Both the position numbers and the translations under genes were made by a program. Positions 1 through 10,815 of a stretch of 64,000 nt of DNA are shown here, one piece after another; the first letter of the stretch is position 1; each line of letters begins with the position of its first letter. Source of the DNA: Plectrocnemia conspersa (lineage: Eukaryota; Arthropoda; Insecta; Trichoptera; Polycentropodidae); contig VTFK01000024.1 of the NCBI GenBank assembly GCA_009617715.1, positions 682,001-746,000 on the forward strand. Direction: 5' to 3'. The notes under the pieces were generated by a model. The model was not told the DNA's origin and did not search any database. It saw nothing but the letters and a program-made list of their open reading frames with translations.

Positions 1-89
1 GATTTACTTTATTCAAATATCAAACAATAAACAGTTTCCCCCATCCCGAAGTAAAAAATTGAGCCAATTCTTAATTGCGACGCTCCTTT

Positions 90-330
90 GCGAAATAACC
101 CGAAGGCATGTCAGATCAGTGCGGGCAATATGACTGGTTCGCCCAGGGTGGATGAGAGACCCCCCGGGGTGTTTGCCTCCGTTCTGGGAATATGATTGAT
201 CAGCGAAGGAGGCGCCACTTTATTATGTTTGCGGAGGGCGTCGGCACCGGCCCGCCGTTTGAGAACCGCCGGCCGCCCGCCCCGCCCACTAATAATCTCG
301 TTAAAGACGAGTTCGAAAGAAGCGCAATGA
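90..330. other. GC-rich island, candidate non-coding regulatory DNA
   Basis: This stretch is GC- and CpG-rich, sharply unlike the A+T-rich DNA after it, with runs such as CCCCCCGGGGTG and GCCGGCCGCCCGCCCCGCCC. A short open frame crosses it, but its composition looks incidental (repeated R, P and G from GC-rich DNA) and it matches no family I recognise. I infer a cis-regulatory or conserved non-coding island. Confidence 0.35.
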
Positions 331-869
331 GAGGTCGGGCGATGTTGCGAGATTTTTTATTTATTTTTTCTATGCAGTCTGCAGCACAGCTTTAAATATG
401 ATAAAAATTCTTTGAGCGTTAACGAGCTTCGCATTCTGATGCCGCCCGCCCACTCCCACCGTCTGTGGAGAAATGCGAAAAAATGAGCAATAATTTGGGG
501 CGTGTGCGATTTTATATTGTGTTTTTACGCTGCGAGAAGAGGCGATCGATCGGCATTCTATTATTAGAAAATTTGGAAAGTTTGAGATTCAGCGATGAAC
601 TGTTTGACAATCGTTTGTGCGATGATAGTTTTCAAAGAAGCGATACAAATATAAGTTATTTACAATACTTTTCACTATCTTTAATATACTATTGTGTAAT
701 ATACATTTCTTCTTTAAATATTGTATTTTATCATTGTATACAAAAAGTTTTTTAATTTTGCTATTATTTAAGACTTTTTAAAATAGTAACTAAGTTACTT
801 TTTAAAATAGTGTCTTCGAGGCGTCTCCGTCTGATCCATCTAGTTCTAGTCATCTAATACTAGTCCGAG
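331..869. other. A+T-rich spacer with a short direct repeat
   Basis: I see no gene. The only structure is a 15-bp direct repeat, ACTTTTTAAAATAGT, at 773-787 and 797-811, with 9 bp between the copies. Confidence 0.4.
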
Positions 870-1240
870 ACAACTCTGGCGCATCACAGATTAGGATCTT
901 TATCCGCCAATTGCATCGCTTCTTAGACACACTCGCGAGTTTAAGCCGATAAAATAGAAACTAGCAATATGAGCACTTATGCGATTGTTAACCAAGGAGA
1001 AGAAGATGATAGGTAGTATATATGCAAAGTTAAATGCATTGCCTATAGCACATGCTTTCCGCGCAGTAGTTTTTAAGGGTACTTATCATTGGTTACCTTT
1101 TCGGGACGGGTGTTTCGTAAAATATTTATAATATATAATGCAATGGTTTAGTCACGAGATCTTTTTGTCCCAATGGCATTCTTACTTCTTTTTCTAAATG
1201 ACCGTTAGAATAACATCTAAATTATAACGAATTGTGCAGA
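870..1240. repeat. Dispersed repeat family F, copy 1
   Basis: This segment aligns by eye over its whole length with 8855-9235 in the same orientation. Shared blocks include the CCAATTGCAT...CTTCT...GACACAC start, a GTAAAATATTT...AATGCAAT block and AAATTATAACAAATTGT-like sequence at the end. On the minus strand both copies can be read as related degenerate peptides (for example RKACAIGNAFNFAY against WKVCVIDNVFYPAY), so it may descend from a coding element. The family was not identified. Confidence 0.6.
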
Positions 1241-1524
1241 TGGCTAAAGCCCCTACAAAATCCAGTCTGCAAAAAAATGTGGAATGCACTATTTGGTATT
1301 GTTTAAAAACGTTGTTTTTAGTTGTTCTCTTTCTCCATTAAGCAAAAAATAACAGCGGAGGATTATGTCAGGAAAATTAAGTAGCTGTGGCAATGGTGTC
1401 ATTTTATTCCGAAAATTCTTAAATAAGTGTGAGGTGGTGCGTTATCTTTTTACCTACAATTCTGTTGAGGGACGTGGCACGCAAATATGGTCGTCCTATA
1501 AAGGACAAAGTAGCGCAGACTTCG

Positions 1525-1735
1525 TTAATTCTCTTAGAAGGCCTCATTCTGTGGAGGTAGATCTGTAAGTTGCAGTCTCAGCGAAGAATGCCATTTAGGG
1601 CTTTCCATCATAAAATTAGGCAATGGATTTAATCTAACCTTCTTGTAAGGAACTAGTTCTGTGGATACATCTTAGAGGCTGCAGTCTCAGGAGCTTTAAA
1701 GGCCCGACTGTGCTCCACTTAATCTGAAATATTGG
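1525..1735 (+). repeat. Dispersed repeat family D, copy 1
   Basis: The segment starts CTCTTAGAAGGCCTCATTCTG and aligns with 42158-42260, and with the reverse complement of 5560-5690. Within it a block is repeated: TCTGTGG...GCAGTCTCAG occurs near 1549-1579 and again near 1659-1691. No protein or tRNA-like promoter was found, so the class (SINE, non-LTR tail or DNA-element end) is open. Confidence 0.5.
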
Positions 1736-3035
1736 CCTGCGTAGATACCTGACAAGTCAAAGGTTAAAGTACTCCTAGCGTCAGGCCAAAAAGTGCGCTG
1801 TTCATTATGCTTTAGTTTATAACCTAAGATTAATTATCCAGCATATTTATTGGCCATGATTTCTTATCTTTCTAGAAATACTTAATATATAAATACTTAC
1901 ATTCTCTTTCTTTAAAACACACAGAAAGTATTTTTGCCACAATGGCTAGAAAAGCAATTTCTTACGCCGATGTTTTTTGTATTTTTCAAGAAAAGTTTAA
2001 AAATAAAGACTTACATGATTATTTTGTCAAAAACAAACATAATTATCATTTTGTAAAAAAGTACAAAAAAAAGTTTTTTTTATTGATATACAATTCAATA
2101 TATATTACTTCTAAAATTAACTTTAAAATAATACAATATGTATTCTAACCTATCACACTCAATAATATGATTATAAAAACATGGCAACTGTTTTGTAACA
2201 ATAATAATTATTGATAATTTTACACGTGGATCGATTTTTCTGCAAGAAGAAGATACAAAATTGTAGAATAATGTTATTAGTTTTTAAATAAAAATAGTAG
2301 TAGTGTCACTGCTTTAATTTTTGACACGATTCTGTATAAAAATGTCCCTGTGCATAACATCTAAAATCGTTACATTGACTTTAAGGTCAAGAGTAGAAAA
2401 GGGCTTATTATATCTGTAAAAAAAGTATATAATCGCGAATATTTTATCTAGAACTTTTACAAGTTAGACCATGACAATCATTCTATTTCGCTTTTGACTT
2501 AAAATAAATGTCAGTTTAATCGAACTCGTATCAAGAGTCGATTGAGGAAGCAGTCGCTTTTCTTATAAATTTTGGTAAAGAATGTATTTATGCGATATGT
2601 TTAAAACTCTATAAAACTTTTGATAAAAAAAACGTTATTTACTGAATAAATGCGTCTCACGCATAAAACGCGTCAAAACTGTTTTGTATTGAGGATGGGT
2701 GATGCTCTTTGATGATAATAAATAGTTTTTGTATAAGGATCAGATGGGAATGCACTACATTTATCGATATAGATATAGAAAATAAAGTCTCAAGGCAACT
2801 GTGCGAATTCCAGAGAGCCTAATAATCTGGGGGGTGTTTCTTATATTTCGGAATGGAAGGTTTCCACTTCATTGAAGAAACAGTAAAAGTAGTGGATTGT
2901 ATTAGATTTTTTCAGATATTTTTGTGAATAATCTTGTGAGATATTATTTGAGGAAAAAATACACTTTAGTTAGTTGAGGTTCTTTTATGCTAATAAATTG
3001 GTTTTTTCACCAATTTGTTACAAAGTAAGTTCAAG
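1736..3035. other. A+T-rich spacer
   Basis: No gene, RNA or element recognised. Short open frames are A+T-biased (K, N, F, I, Y) and look random. Confidence 0.4.
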
Positions 3036-3260
3036 AAGAGGCCGTAAAGGGTCATATGAGTGTTTTCAAAGTACCCCAATAGTCTGGGTCCGATGGATCG
3101 ATCGCAGTCGAAAGTTTCGCCGCCGCGGCGAATTTCACGATACATAAAGCAAAAACACACACACAGAGGACACAATAAAAACACATCCGAGGGCGAAATG
3201 AGCGACCCGCAAAGTTTCGGTCGTGTTCCGGTTTGGGGCACGCCCCGACGGTTTTATGGC
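3036..3260. other. GC-rich island with TTTATGG/CAATAAA-type motifs
   Basis: This is a CpG-rich block (GTTTCGCCGCCGCGGCGAA and nearby) holding CATAAAG, CAATAAAA and GGTTTTATGGC. These resemble posterior Hox/Caudal-type sites, but such motifs are short and common in A+T-rich DNA. Overlapping open frames exist on both strands and neither resembles a known protein. Probably non-coding regulatory sequence; conservation untested. Confidence 0.35.
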
Positions 3261-5430
3261 TCTTTTTTTTATTTGTTCTTCCTTCCTTCTTTCTTCTCTG
3301 TCCGCGGGCATAATTCTTATTGTCTTTTTATTAGCGGGAATCCGCTCTCGCGAGAGTATCTAATGAATTACACTTTTGTTTTCCGCCAAAGGCAAAAACA
3401 TGTTTACCAACTATGCTAGAATGTTATCCATCTAGATTCTAGGTCGAGTGCAGAAAAAATATATATTAGTAATCGAGCGAAATGGGATAAAAATAATATT
3501 GAAAGTCAATCTAGCTCAACGAAGATTTACTAGCTCACTTGTTATGCTGAAAGATTTTTTTAACAAATATAGTGAATATTCTGATGGTTATGATAGCTAG
3601 TTTACAAGTTAAAATCTAGACACAAATTTATTAATTATCACAAGTGTGTAATATCCTAATTTAAAACAATATCTGCAAAATATTTATATGATATTTATAT
3701 TGCAGTTATAATAATTAAAAACTATTGCAATAAATATTATATCATGATATGTATCAGTGATTTTAGGAAAAATCAAAAAATCCTAATCTGTGATTATCAA
3801 TCGGTATTATAATTATATAGTGATAAAAAAATAATATTATCTTATAGATACAACATAAAATTAATTATAATAGCACAAGTCTTTTAAGTATTATTCACCA
3901 CTGGTCTATTGTGCTAGTATGTATGCAATAAATTAGAGTAAAGGTTGAAAAGATGTGTTCTTCTCATTGAAAAACTATTTTTAAACTATCATACCAATAT
4001 TAAAAAAAAAATTGGCCACATTTTTGTCACGTGATCTATGCATATTTTTTGCTATTTATTTCAAAGTCTAGTAAATATATATATAAATGAACTATAATCA
4101 AAATTAGATCTGTTCAAAACTAAAAGTAATATATGATTTTTTTCGCACTATTATTTTCTGGGATTTTATATAGAATCATTGCTTCTAAATTAATAAGAAA
4201 TTACTATTATCTTATAAAAATAAGTATCATATACGTATTTAAATAAGTATCTTTTAAAGTTTAATTTTATCTAATAATATCGATATTTGGAATACTATTC
4301 GCATGTAAAAAATTATATTATTTCATTTTCCATCGACAGTTAATATTTATGTATATATTACCATAATTTCTGTATTTATAAAATATAACGACAAAATTCC
4401 CATGCGATTTAATTGTTTCAGCTGATTTTATGCAGTGTATTTTTTTTTAAAACACGTCAATTTTATAGCAAGTTTATACATATTTGGAATTAGAGCGAAA
4501 CATAATAAAATTAAATAAAAACTTAATCCAAACAAATATAATCATTTATAGATTTTATAGATTTTTGTAAAATAAATTATGTATTTTACGTTATTTTTTT
4601 AATGGCTTAATAATAAATAGCCTATGAAATAATACATTTGCGTTTAGCAATAAAAAATATATGAAACAAATAAAAAAATAATATTTGTTAATCCACTGAA
4701 CATATTGAAAAACCCTGTTATATCAATTGGCGCATTTTATAGTAGCCCACGAGTTTTTTAAATAAATAGTTTAAAATATGAATATCCTATGGTAGTTGTA
4801 TTATTTTTCAAAAATAAGTTAAAGCACTGATTATCCATTATTAATTAGGAGTTTTGTGCAATAGTTATAATGAATTTATTTCCCATTAAATTAGAGTTTA
4901 ATTTTTTTAAGTAATGAAAATTTATTTTACAAATGTGAATGAACTTTTACAAGGTAAGAATATTTTATCTAGTTATAAAATCTTATAGGCTTTAGAATAT
5001 ATTTTTGTATGAAAAAATTATTCATTATTATAATTAAATTTTATTAAAAATTAAACAATATACATCATATTCACTATAGGCTAATTTTTTTAAATAGTTA
5101 GAACAGTCGCATAAGAATTTTTTTTTTTTTTAACAAATATTAAAAATATTTTTTTTCCAATTAAAAACCACTTGATTTTTACAATAGTGAGATTTTAAAA
5201 AAATACTTAATCTGTGAAAGAATATTATATTGAACAGAAAAATATTTTTAAAAATAAATATTTAGTGTATATTAATATTAAAATTTACCAGTTTGATAAA
5301 AAAAATTGGAAAAGGTAAATTTTACAAAAAAAATATATTTTGACTTAAAATTGTTTTAAGTACACGCCTAATTGCTTTGTGTATAGATGTATGGATACTA
5401 TGTTAGAGAATATTGGTTTTTAGCCAACAA
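3261..5430. other. Very A+T-rich spacer
   Basis: No gene seen. Around 3755-3800 an AGGAAAAATC...CCTAATCTGTGATTATC segment faintly resembles the tail of the SINE-like repeats at 40.4 and 40.8 kb, but is too decayed to call. The rest is low-complexity A/T sequence. Confidence 0.4.
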
Positions 5431-5436
5431 CGCGAA

Positions 5437-5690
5437 CCCTTTTTCTTTGGTGAGGGTCTAATCTTCGGGTGCAAGATTTGTACCTTTTGTTTGTCAGATC
5501 TATCAAAGCTTTAGTCTTAGTTCAGCCGCCTTTTTGATAGGTCAGACACTTCTAAGAGGGTCAGACAGAATTCTGCATCCTAAGTTAAAGGCATAATGGC
5601 ATGGTACTCTCCAGAGATTGCAGCCTTAAGTGTTACATCTATAAAGCGAGGCCCTCCTTAGAGGGTCAGCTAGGAATCTGCGTTTCTCAT
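5437..5690 (-). repeat. Dispersed repeat family D, copy 2 (inverted)
   Basis: The reverse complement aligns with 42158-42390. Shared blocks, in plus-strand order here, are GGTGAGGGT, CCTTTTGTTTGTCAGA, AAGTTAAAGGCAT, CCAGAGA and AAAGCGAGG..TCCTTAGAGGGTC. Alignment over about 230 bp in inverted orientation, 37 kb apart, marks a dispersed mobile repeat. I cannot classify it. Confidence 0.65.
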
Positions 5691-6384
5691 TTAAGGCAGT
5701 TTTGTACAAAATCAAAAAGTTGTTTTAACCAGTTTTCTGAAATACTTTAATTAAAAGTCGATCTTTTCAGAACTTGTTTTTTGTATGAACCACAAAGATT
5801 AGTTCACAACTTTTGTAAGAGAATATAATTAGCTCTCTTTTTTGTGAATTTTTGAGAGCATCATAAAATATAAGAACTGAGCGTTAATCTGTTCATATTG
5901 AATCTTAAATAAATTGCAATATTTTTAAGAGTTTGTCATAAAGATATTATTGACTAATGTTTATATTTTAAAAGAAATGTGATCTATGCAATTTAAAAAA
6001 ATGGTAGAAACGAAAAATTAATATACATAAAATAACTGATTCATTTAAAAGCCAATGTCTGAATATTTTAGAACTGTATTAATGTAAATAAATATGCTCT
6101 TTCTTAAGGTATTTTTTATATTTAAAATAATTTTAAGGTGTATTATTAAATGTAATTCAATTCAGTTTTTATTGACTTTCTGTCTGTCAAAAAGCAGTGA
6201 TATTATATTGAAAAATAAATTGATTTCGATTCTGTCATAATATAATTTTAAAAATAATGCCCTATCGGTTAAATAAGTTGTTTTAAAACTAAGCTATCGT
6301 ACTGCTTTAATAAGTGAAAAACAACACAACCATGCTTAAATACCGAACAACCCTTTGCGTCCGAAAAATAAAATAACAGACGAC
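5691..6384. other. A+T-rich spacer
   Basis: Nothing recognised. Confidence 0.4.
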
Positions 6385-6760
6385 AACTCTTGTTGTCGGC
6401 ATAATTAAACGCGCTCAAAGACGGCGGCGAATATTTCAGTCCACTCGTATATAAATCAAAGGCCAACCAGGAGGAGTTACCGTAATAATAATAATAATAA
6501 TAGTATGCTTCCTCCGAGCACGAAAACCCGCCCGACCGAAAGTAGAAATTCTGAACTCTTTCATGCGGTTAATTTATGCTGCCCGGGCGGGCCTCTCCGC
6601 CCTAACTCCGGCCCTGCTCCTTCTTGCCGCCTCCCTTTCTCCTCAGGGCCGGGTCAGCGGATAACTGCTTTGTTTGAGACACAACTGCTCCCGTACGTGG
6701 CCATGGCAACATTAAGGGATGAAAAATTATGAAAGACCGACGGACGTATTAATTATTCAA
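6385..6760. other. GC-rich island with ATCAAAGG and a TAA microsatellite
   Basis: The block runs from an ACGGCGGCGAATATTT segment through a (TAA)n tract near 6484-6502 into a C/G-rich pyrimidine stretch (GCCCGGGCGGGCCTCTCCGCC), ending near GCCATGGCAAC. It contains ATCAAAGG near 6456, the TCF/Pangolin-type core. Open frames across it are proline/arginine-biased and unrecognised. Candidate cis-regulatory island. Confidence 0.35.
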
Positions 6761-7129
6761 TTATTGCGCGAGAGGAAAGAAAAGGGTTGAAAGATATATT
6801 TATAAAGATTTATTTTTATTTAATTTTAAATTGATCTTGCATAATATAGTTACTTCTATTTATATGTATATTTGTACATGTTACGCTTTTTGAAAAATCC
6901 TTTGTAGCGCATTCCTCTTTAACTTGATCTCTTGCTTGCTTTACATAAGCCAAGATTAAAAAGTATGGTTTTACGGAATGCAATTATTAAACTAATTTAT
7001 TATATGTATTTTTTTTGTCACAGCATATATTTTTTTTATATATATATATATTGAAGTCGCTACATAGATTCACAATAATGGCAATACATAATAGGTACAC
7101 ATTCGTTCAAGCTTTCAATCATGATCCGC
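6761..7129. other. A+T-rich spacer with TA dinucleotide run
   Basis: No gene. A T-run followed by (TA)n lies near 7030-7050. Confidence 0.4.
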
Positions 7130-7665
7130 CTCGAACAATGAAATATCACACATTCAACCGTCTCACATCACAAGATGTGTTTCATTATTAGACGCGTATT
7201 TTCCGGGGAAAAACAAGATTGGAAAACACGCTCAGTCAACGTCACGGCGACAATAGCTTTCGATAAACCCGAACCATATGTACATTGTAAAGCGATGTTT
7301 CCCATTGAATTTTTTCTCGAGCATAATGAGATTCATGCCTGGGTGATTGATGCCCCCTCTCCCATGGGCTTCTCCTCTTTTTATATTCTACTTTTAATTC
7401 AAAACCGATGACGAGCAAGGAGCATCTGAGGGTTGAATTGCGAAAATGAATTAAGAAGAACCTGACGAAGATCGCATCACCTGAGATGGTTTTTGATGGG
7501 ATTTTTTATAGCCAGCTGTGATATAAAAAAAAACCCACCCCGCTAAGCGAACATCTTCCCTCGTTTTTATCGATGCGTAAGGGATGACCACTCGAATCCC
7601 TTTATAGTTGCGTGGGGTCATTCTAATTTATGTAATTCGTCTTTTGGGGATGCGCTAAAGCGTAC
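7130..7665. other. Mixed-composition island, possibly regulatory
   Basis: Composition is more balanced than in the flanks. A 78-codon open frame (7175-7411) runs through it with fairly natural residue use, but it has no recognised domain, and I see no splice site I would trust. The 3' part contains CAGCTG (E-box) near 7514, CGATGCGTAAGG and TTTATAGTTGCGTGGGG. Most likely non-coding; a decayed coding exon is the alternative. Confidence 0.3.
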
Positions 7666-7979
7666 ATAAAACACATGTGACAAATATGCGTGAATATTGA
7701 TGTTCCTTTTTTCCAATTTCATTACTAATCACAAAGATGATAAATACGACTTTTCAAGATTCTTTGATATGTGACTTTTATAATATATAATATAAGCATA
7801 CACAAAAAAAATGTTTCGTAAGTGTAACGACAATTAACAATTGCTAAATAAGTAGTGAGAAACCAAACTGATCAAAGTCAATTTAATCATTTTAGTAATA
7901 ATGTAAATCAAATTTGTCCATTATTGTGTCACAAACTTTTCATAAAACCCACGTATGTTTCTATTATTAGAATATATGT

Positions 7980-8370
7980 AGATGAGCGCTATTATCAGAA
8001 ATTTATTACCCACTAATTCGTCCGATATCCGAGGTAGGGTTGCGGCTTTTCGGACACTTCAAAGGCAAATCACTCGGATATCAGATCTGTACCGGATACT
8101 TTCGGCAAGGAATCGGAATGTTTGCGGATATCTTGAGCGCATTTGCCGTCCGTGCATTTATATTTGCACACACAAAACGTCCCGCATTTGTGCTCGTTCT
8201 TGATTTCGAATCGATACTTTTTGTCTGTATGTATGTAAATCGGGGACGGGCGGATCACAAGACATTAAACACGAAAAGTGGAAGCATTTGCAAAGGGGCA
8301 GCGCAAAGGATTGGGGGGTTAGTCAAAGAAGTGGTCAAGTCTTGCGAGGGGTCAGCTCAAGAATGATTGG
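7980..8370. promoter_or_regulatory. Island with repeated CGGATATC motif
   Basis: Three exact CGGATATC octamers occur within 109 bp: 8024-8031 (as GATATCCG), 8075-8082 and 8125-8132. A variant, CGGATACT, lies at 8093-8100. The block also carries CTAATTCGTCCG (8013-8024) and CTTTTCGGA (8046-8054), both of which recur in the same order in the island at 34.5 kb. Spaced, repeated, partly palindromic octamers suggest an enhancer-like factor-binding cluster. The binding factor is not identified. Confidence 0.45.
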
Positions 8371-8764
8371 CCATCAGCTCGAGTGGCCCTTTTCGATACA
8401 TTCAATTGATTCTTTATTGATGGGATGTAGGTATGTTCGTACGCTTATTGCTTGTGTGTCGTTTTCTGTTTGTCGAATAGGAAAATATGTACATATATAA
8501 TAATTTTTATTTTATTATATAAACAGCGTAATAAAAAGTGACAAACTATATATTAAAATGGAGTCCTTTCAAAGGAACACTTTTTAATTATGATTTTTTT
8601 TTACAAAATACAGGAAAATACATACATTAAAATTGAGTACAACTTGCTAGTTTATAAAAACTAGTTAACAAGAGGATATATAAAATATACGTCTTTCTTT
8701 TCATTAATCTTCTTATTAGAATGTTTTGATAAAAGTGATTCAGCTTCAGTTTAGCAATTTTTTT
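8371..8764. other. A+T-rich spacer
   Basis: Nothing recognised. Confidence 0.4.
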
Positions 8765-9335
8765 TTAAATTCCACATATTTAAGGATATCTTTGGACTTT
8801 TTTACTAATCGAACATTTAATGAATTTTTTTATTAATGCAAAATAATATCAAGCTGCCTTAACGAATCGCAGATGAGGATGTTTGCGTGCCAATTGCATT
8901 ACTTCTTGGACACACCCACGAAATGTGTTTATGTCTTTGAAGATATCCACTCCAGCGATCAGTAACTAATGCAACAAATATAATTGTAAAGACAATAGTA
9001 TTATATGCAGGGTAGAACACATTGTCTATCACGCATACTTTCCACACATATCTTTTTTGTTGTTGCTACGTTTGAGTCATTACAATGATTTATGTCTCCG
9101 TATAATGGTACGTAAAATATTTCTAAATATGAATGCAATTGTTTAGTCCCGAAATCTCTCTTCAAATTAATCTCTATGAATGACCTTTAAATTATAACAA
9201 ATTGTTAAGGTGATTAAAACCTAAGAATGAAATAATCAAACTTTCTAATTTTTTTTTAAAAAAACTTTTAGTTTTTTAAATAATCGAACATTTGATGTTT
9301 TTTAATAATTATAAAAAATAATAATAATTAAATAG
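8765..9335 (-). repeat. Dispersed repeat family F, copy 2, flanked by a direct repeat
   Basis: The core (8855-9235) aligns with 870-1240. It is bracketed by two related A+T-rich direct repeats (about 8765-8850 and 9245-9335), both carrying AATCGAACATTT(A/G)ATG and nearby poly-T. On the minus strand the left end reads FRGCVQEVMQLARKHPHLRF before a stop, which looks like a decayed protein C-terminus. Copy 1 preserves CV.EAMQLA at the same place. I do not recognise the protein. Confidence 0.5.
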
Positions 9336-9359
9336 CAACCTCTACCTTTTGCAGCAGCC

Positions 9360-9575
9360 GATTCTTTTTCTTACATTTCAGGCGGTATCTTGGCTATAAC
9401 TTGGCGGATGTTGGTTTTTAGTTGCTCCATCGTTTAGCGTTTTTCAGAGTAGACACTATAATAGCGTATAACCCTACAAAAAATCCAATGGCGTTAAATC
9501 GCATGATTACATTAGAACGTAAAATATTGTGACCTCGAAACTTTTCACGCAAAAAAACGTTGCACCCTATATTGC
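9360..9575 (-). mobile_element. Tc1/mariner-type transposase C-terminal remnant
   Basis: Minus-strand translation gives LREKF, then an NAIGFFVGLY segment where mariner-type transposases have the TPLDFFLWGY block. After a frameshift comes MEQLKTNIRQVIAKIPPE, characteristic of the C-terminal region of insect Tc1/mariner-type transposases (the EQLK.NIR..I..IP pattern). Such enzymes cut and paste DNA at TA sites using a DDE/D catalytic triad. Stops and frameshifts break the reading frame and the catalytic core is absent, so this is a dead fragment. No terminal inverted repeat was found for it. Confidence 0.7.
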
Positions 9576-10423
9576 ATATATATATATATATCGGAATTAA
9601 TCGCGATTTTCACATACTTTGTTTCTATATTTCGGCTGTGGTGCTCCAACCATGGTCACGAATTTTTTGTAATTTTCGTTTGCCCGTGACGCGTCATTTG
9701 TGTCTCTGTTAGTGTGTTTGTGTAATTGTGTGGCGATTGTGTCGGTACAATTTTATATGATTTTTTTCTCCAAAACCGGAAGCCATTACTTTGATAATAT
9801 GCAACTATAATCTAGTTTGCTCATAGCAGTATTTTTGTGGATTTCCATTTTAAGCGCTTTGCGTTTTGTACAAGCAAAAGGATTTTTAATATTAGATAAG
9901 GTCTTTGTGCTACTAAAAGCAATTTTGTGGTTTTCTATGAAACTGTGTTCTTCCGAAGTACAACTACTATTTAATTTTTTGCCAGCATTTTTTTATTATT
10001 TTTTTTGCAATCTGCACACGAGATTTTGTACACATCTTGGGATTCATTTTTTATTTGATCGCTTCCGTTTTGAAGCATTGAACCAATTTTGTTTATAGAT
10101 TGGAAAATAGTTCGGATATCGTGCTTCATTAGGGTTCTTCCGATCTTTTCTGTCACCCTTCTGATGTATGGAAAACGTGCATATCCTATGTATTTTTTTA
10201 TTTTATTTTTTATTGTCTTTAGATTTCTGAAACCATTTGATTACAGTGCGACTTTCACGGTTTGGAGTTTAGCGTCAACATGTTCTTGGTCGGCGCTTTA
10301 TTGAATAGAGAGTTTGCTACTGATTTAATCTGTGCCGCATGGTGGTGGGAATTCGTATGGAATCTGTCGGTCTGCATATTTTTTCGGAATACTGTATGTC
10401 CTATAGAACCGTCTTCTTTTTTT

Positions 10424-10815
10424 ATAATCGACAATCCAGCTATTCTCGAGGAATTCCAGTTTTGGGTTCCGGAACATTTTCGAGAATCACGATCGAGACC
10501 TCTTTTGATGGCCGTTAGGGCTAGGACATCCGCACTTGCTGACTCGCCTATAGCTGTGGTCATCCGGCTCCTTAATACGCTGGCATTACATATTGACTTA
10601 TTTAATGTTAGCTACGAGGATCTGATCCAGTTTATATCATTTAATTTTAATATTTTATATTTTTTTTGTTATGTTTAAGTATTGTTATATTTATGTATAT
10701 ATACGTTTTTTTATGTTTTTTAAATTTAAAATTTGTTTTCGACCATCGTGGCGCATTGGGGTAACCTGTTAGGCCACGATGGTCTTAATTTAATCTAAAA
10801 ATAAAAATAAATAAT
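10424..10815 (+). mobile_element. 5'-truncated non-LTR retrotransposon (family A) nested in the Penelope element
   Basis: Insert 10429-10810 is flanked by ATAAT at 10424-10428 and 10811-10815, a 5-bp target duplication. It encodes only the last part of the ORF2 product (NPAILEEFQFWVPEHFRE, then SRSRPLLMAVRARTSALAD), then a 3' UTR with the family stem-loop and an A-rich tail. It is nearly identical by eye to 48412-48778 in both coding and UTR sequence, so the family was active fairly recently. Severe 5' truncation is typical of target-primed reverse transcription. Deleting the insert plus one ATAAT rejoins the Penelope frame exactly across GTLII|KKEDGS. Confidence 0.88.
10741..10784 (+). other. 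3'-UTR stem-loop of non-LTR family A
   Basis: A perfect 12-bp inverted repeat, GACCATCGTGGC / GCCACGATGGTC, encloses a 20-nt loop containing GGGGTAACC. It lies just before the A-rich tail. The same structure is at 48708-48751, where one base change turns the innermost C-G into a U-G wobble, so the RNA stem is kept. In related retroelements such 3' structures can be recognised by the element's own reverse transcriptase; that role here is inference. Confidence 0.8.

Noticed and set aside
3060..3419. 119-codon plus-strand frame as coding
   Set aside because: Overlaps an 83-codon minus-strand frame, contains low-complexity FYLFFLPSFF from a T-rich run, and matches no family.
10262..10678. Single plus-strand protein spanning the Penelope/non-LTR junction
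   Set aside because: The first half is the antisense of Penelope coding sequence and only the second half is non-LTR ORF2. The ATAAT duplications show it is a chimera created by insertion.
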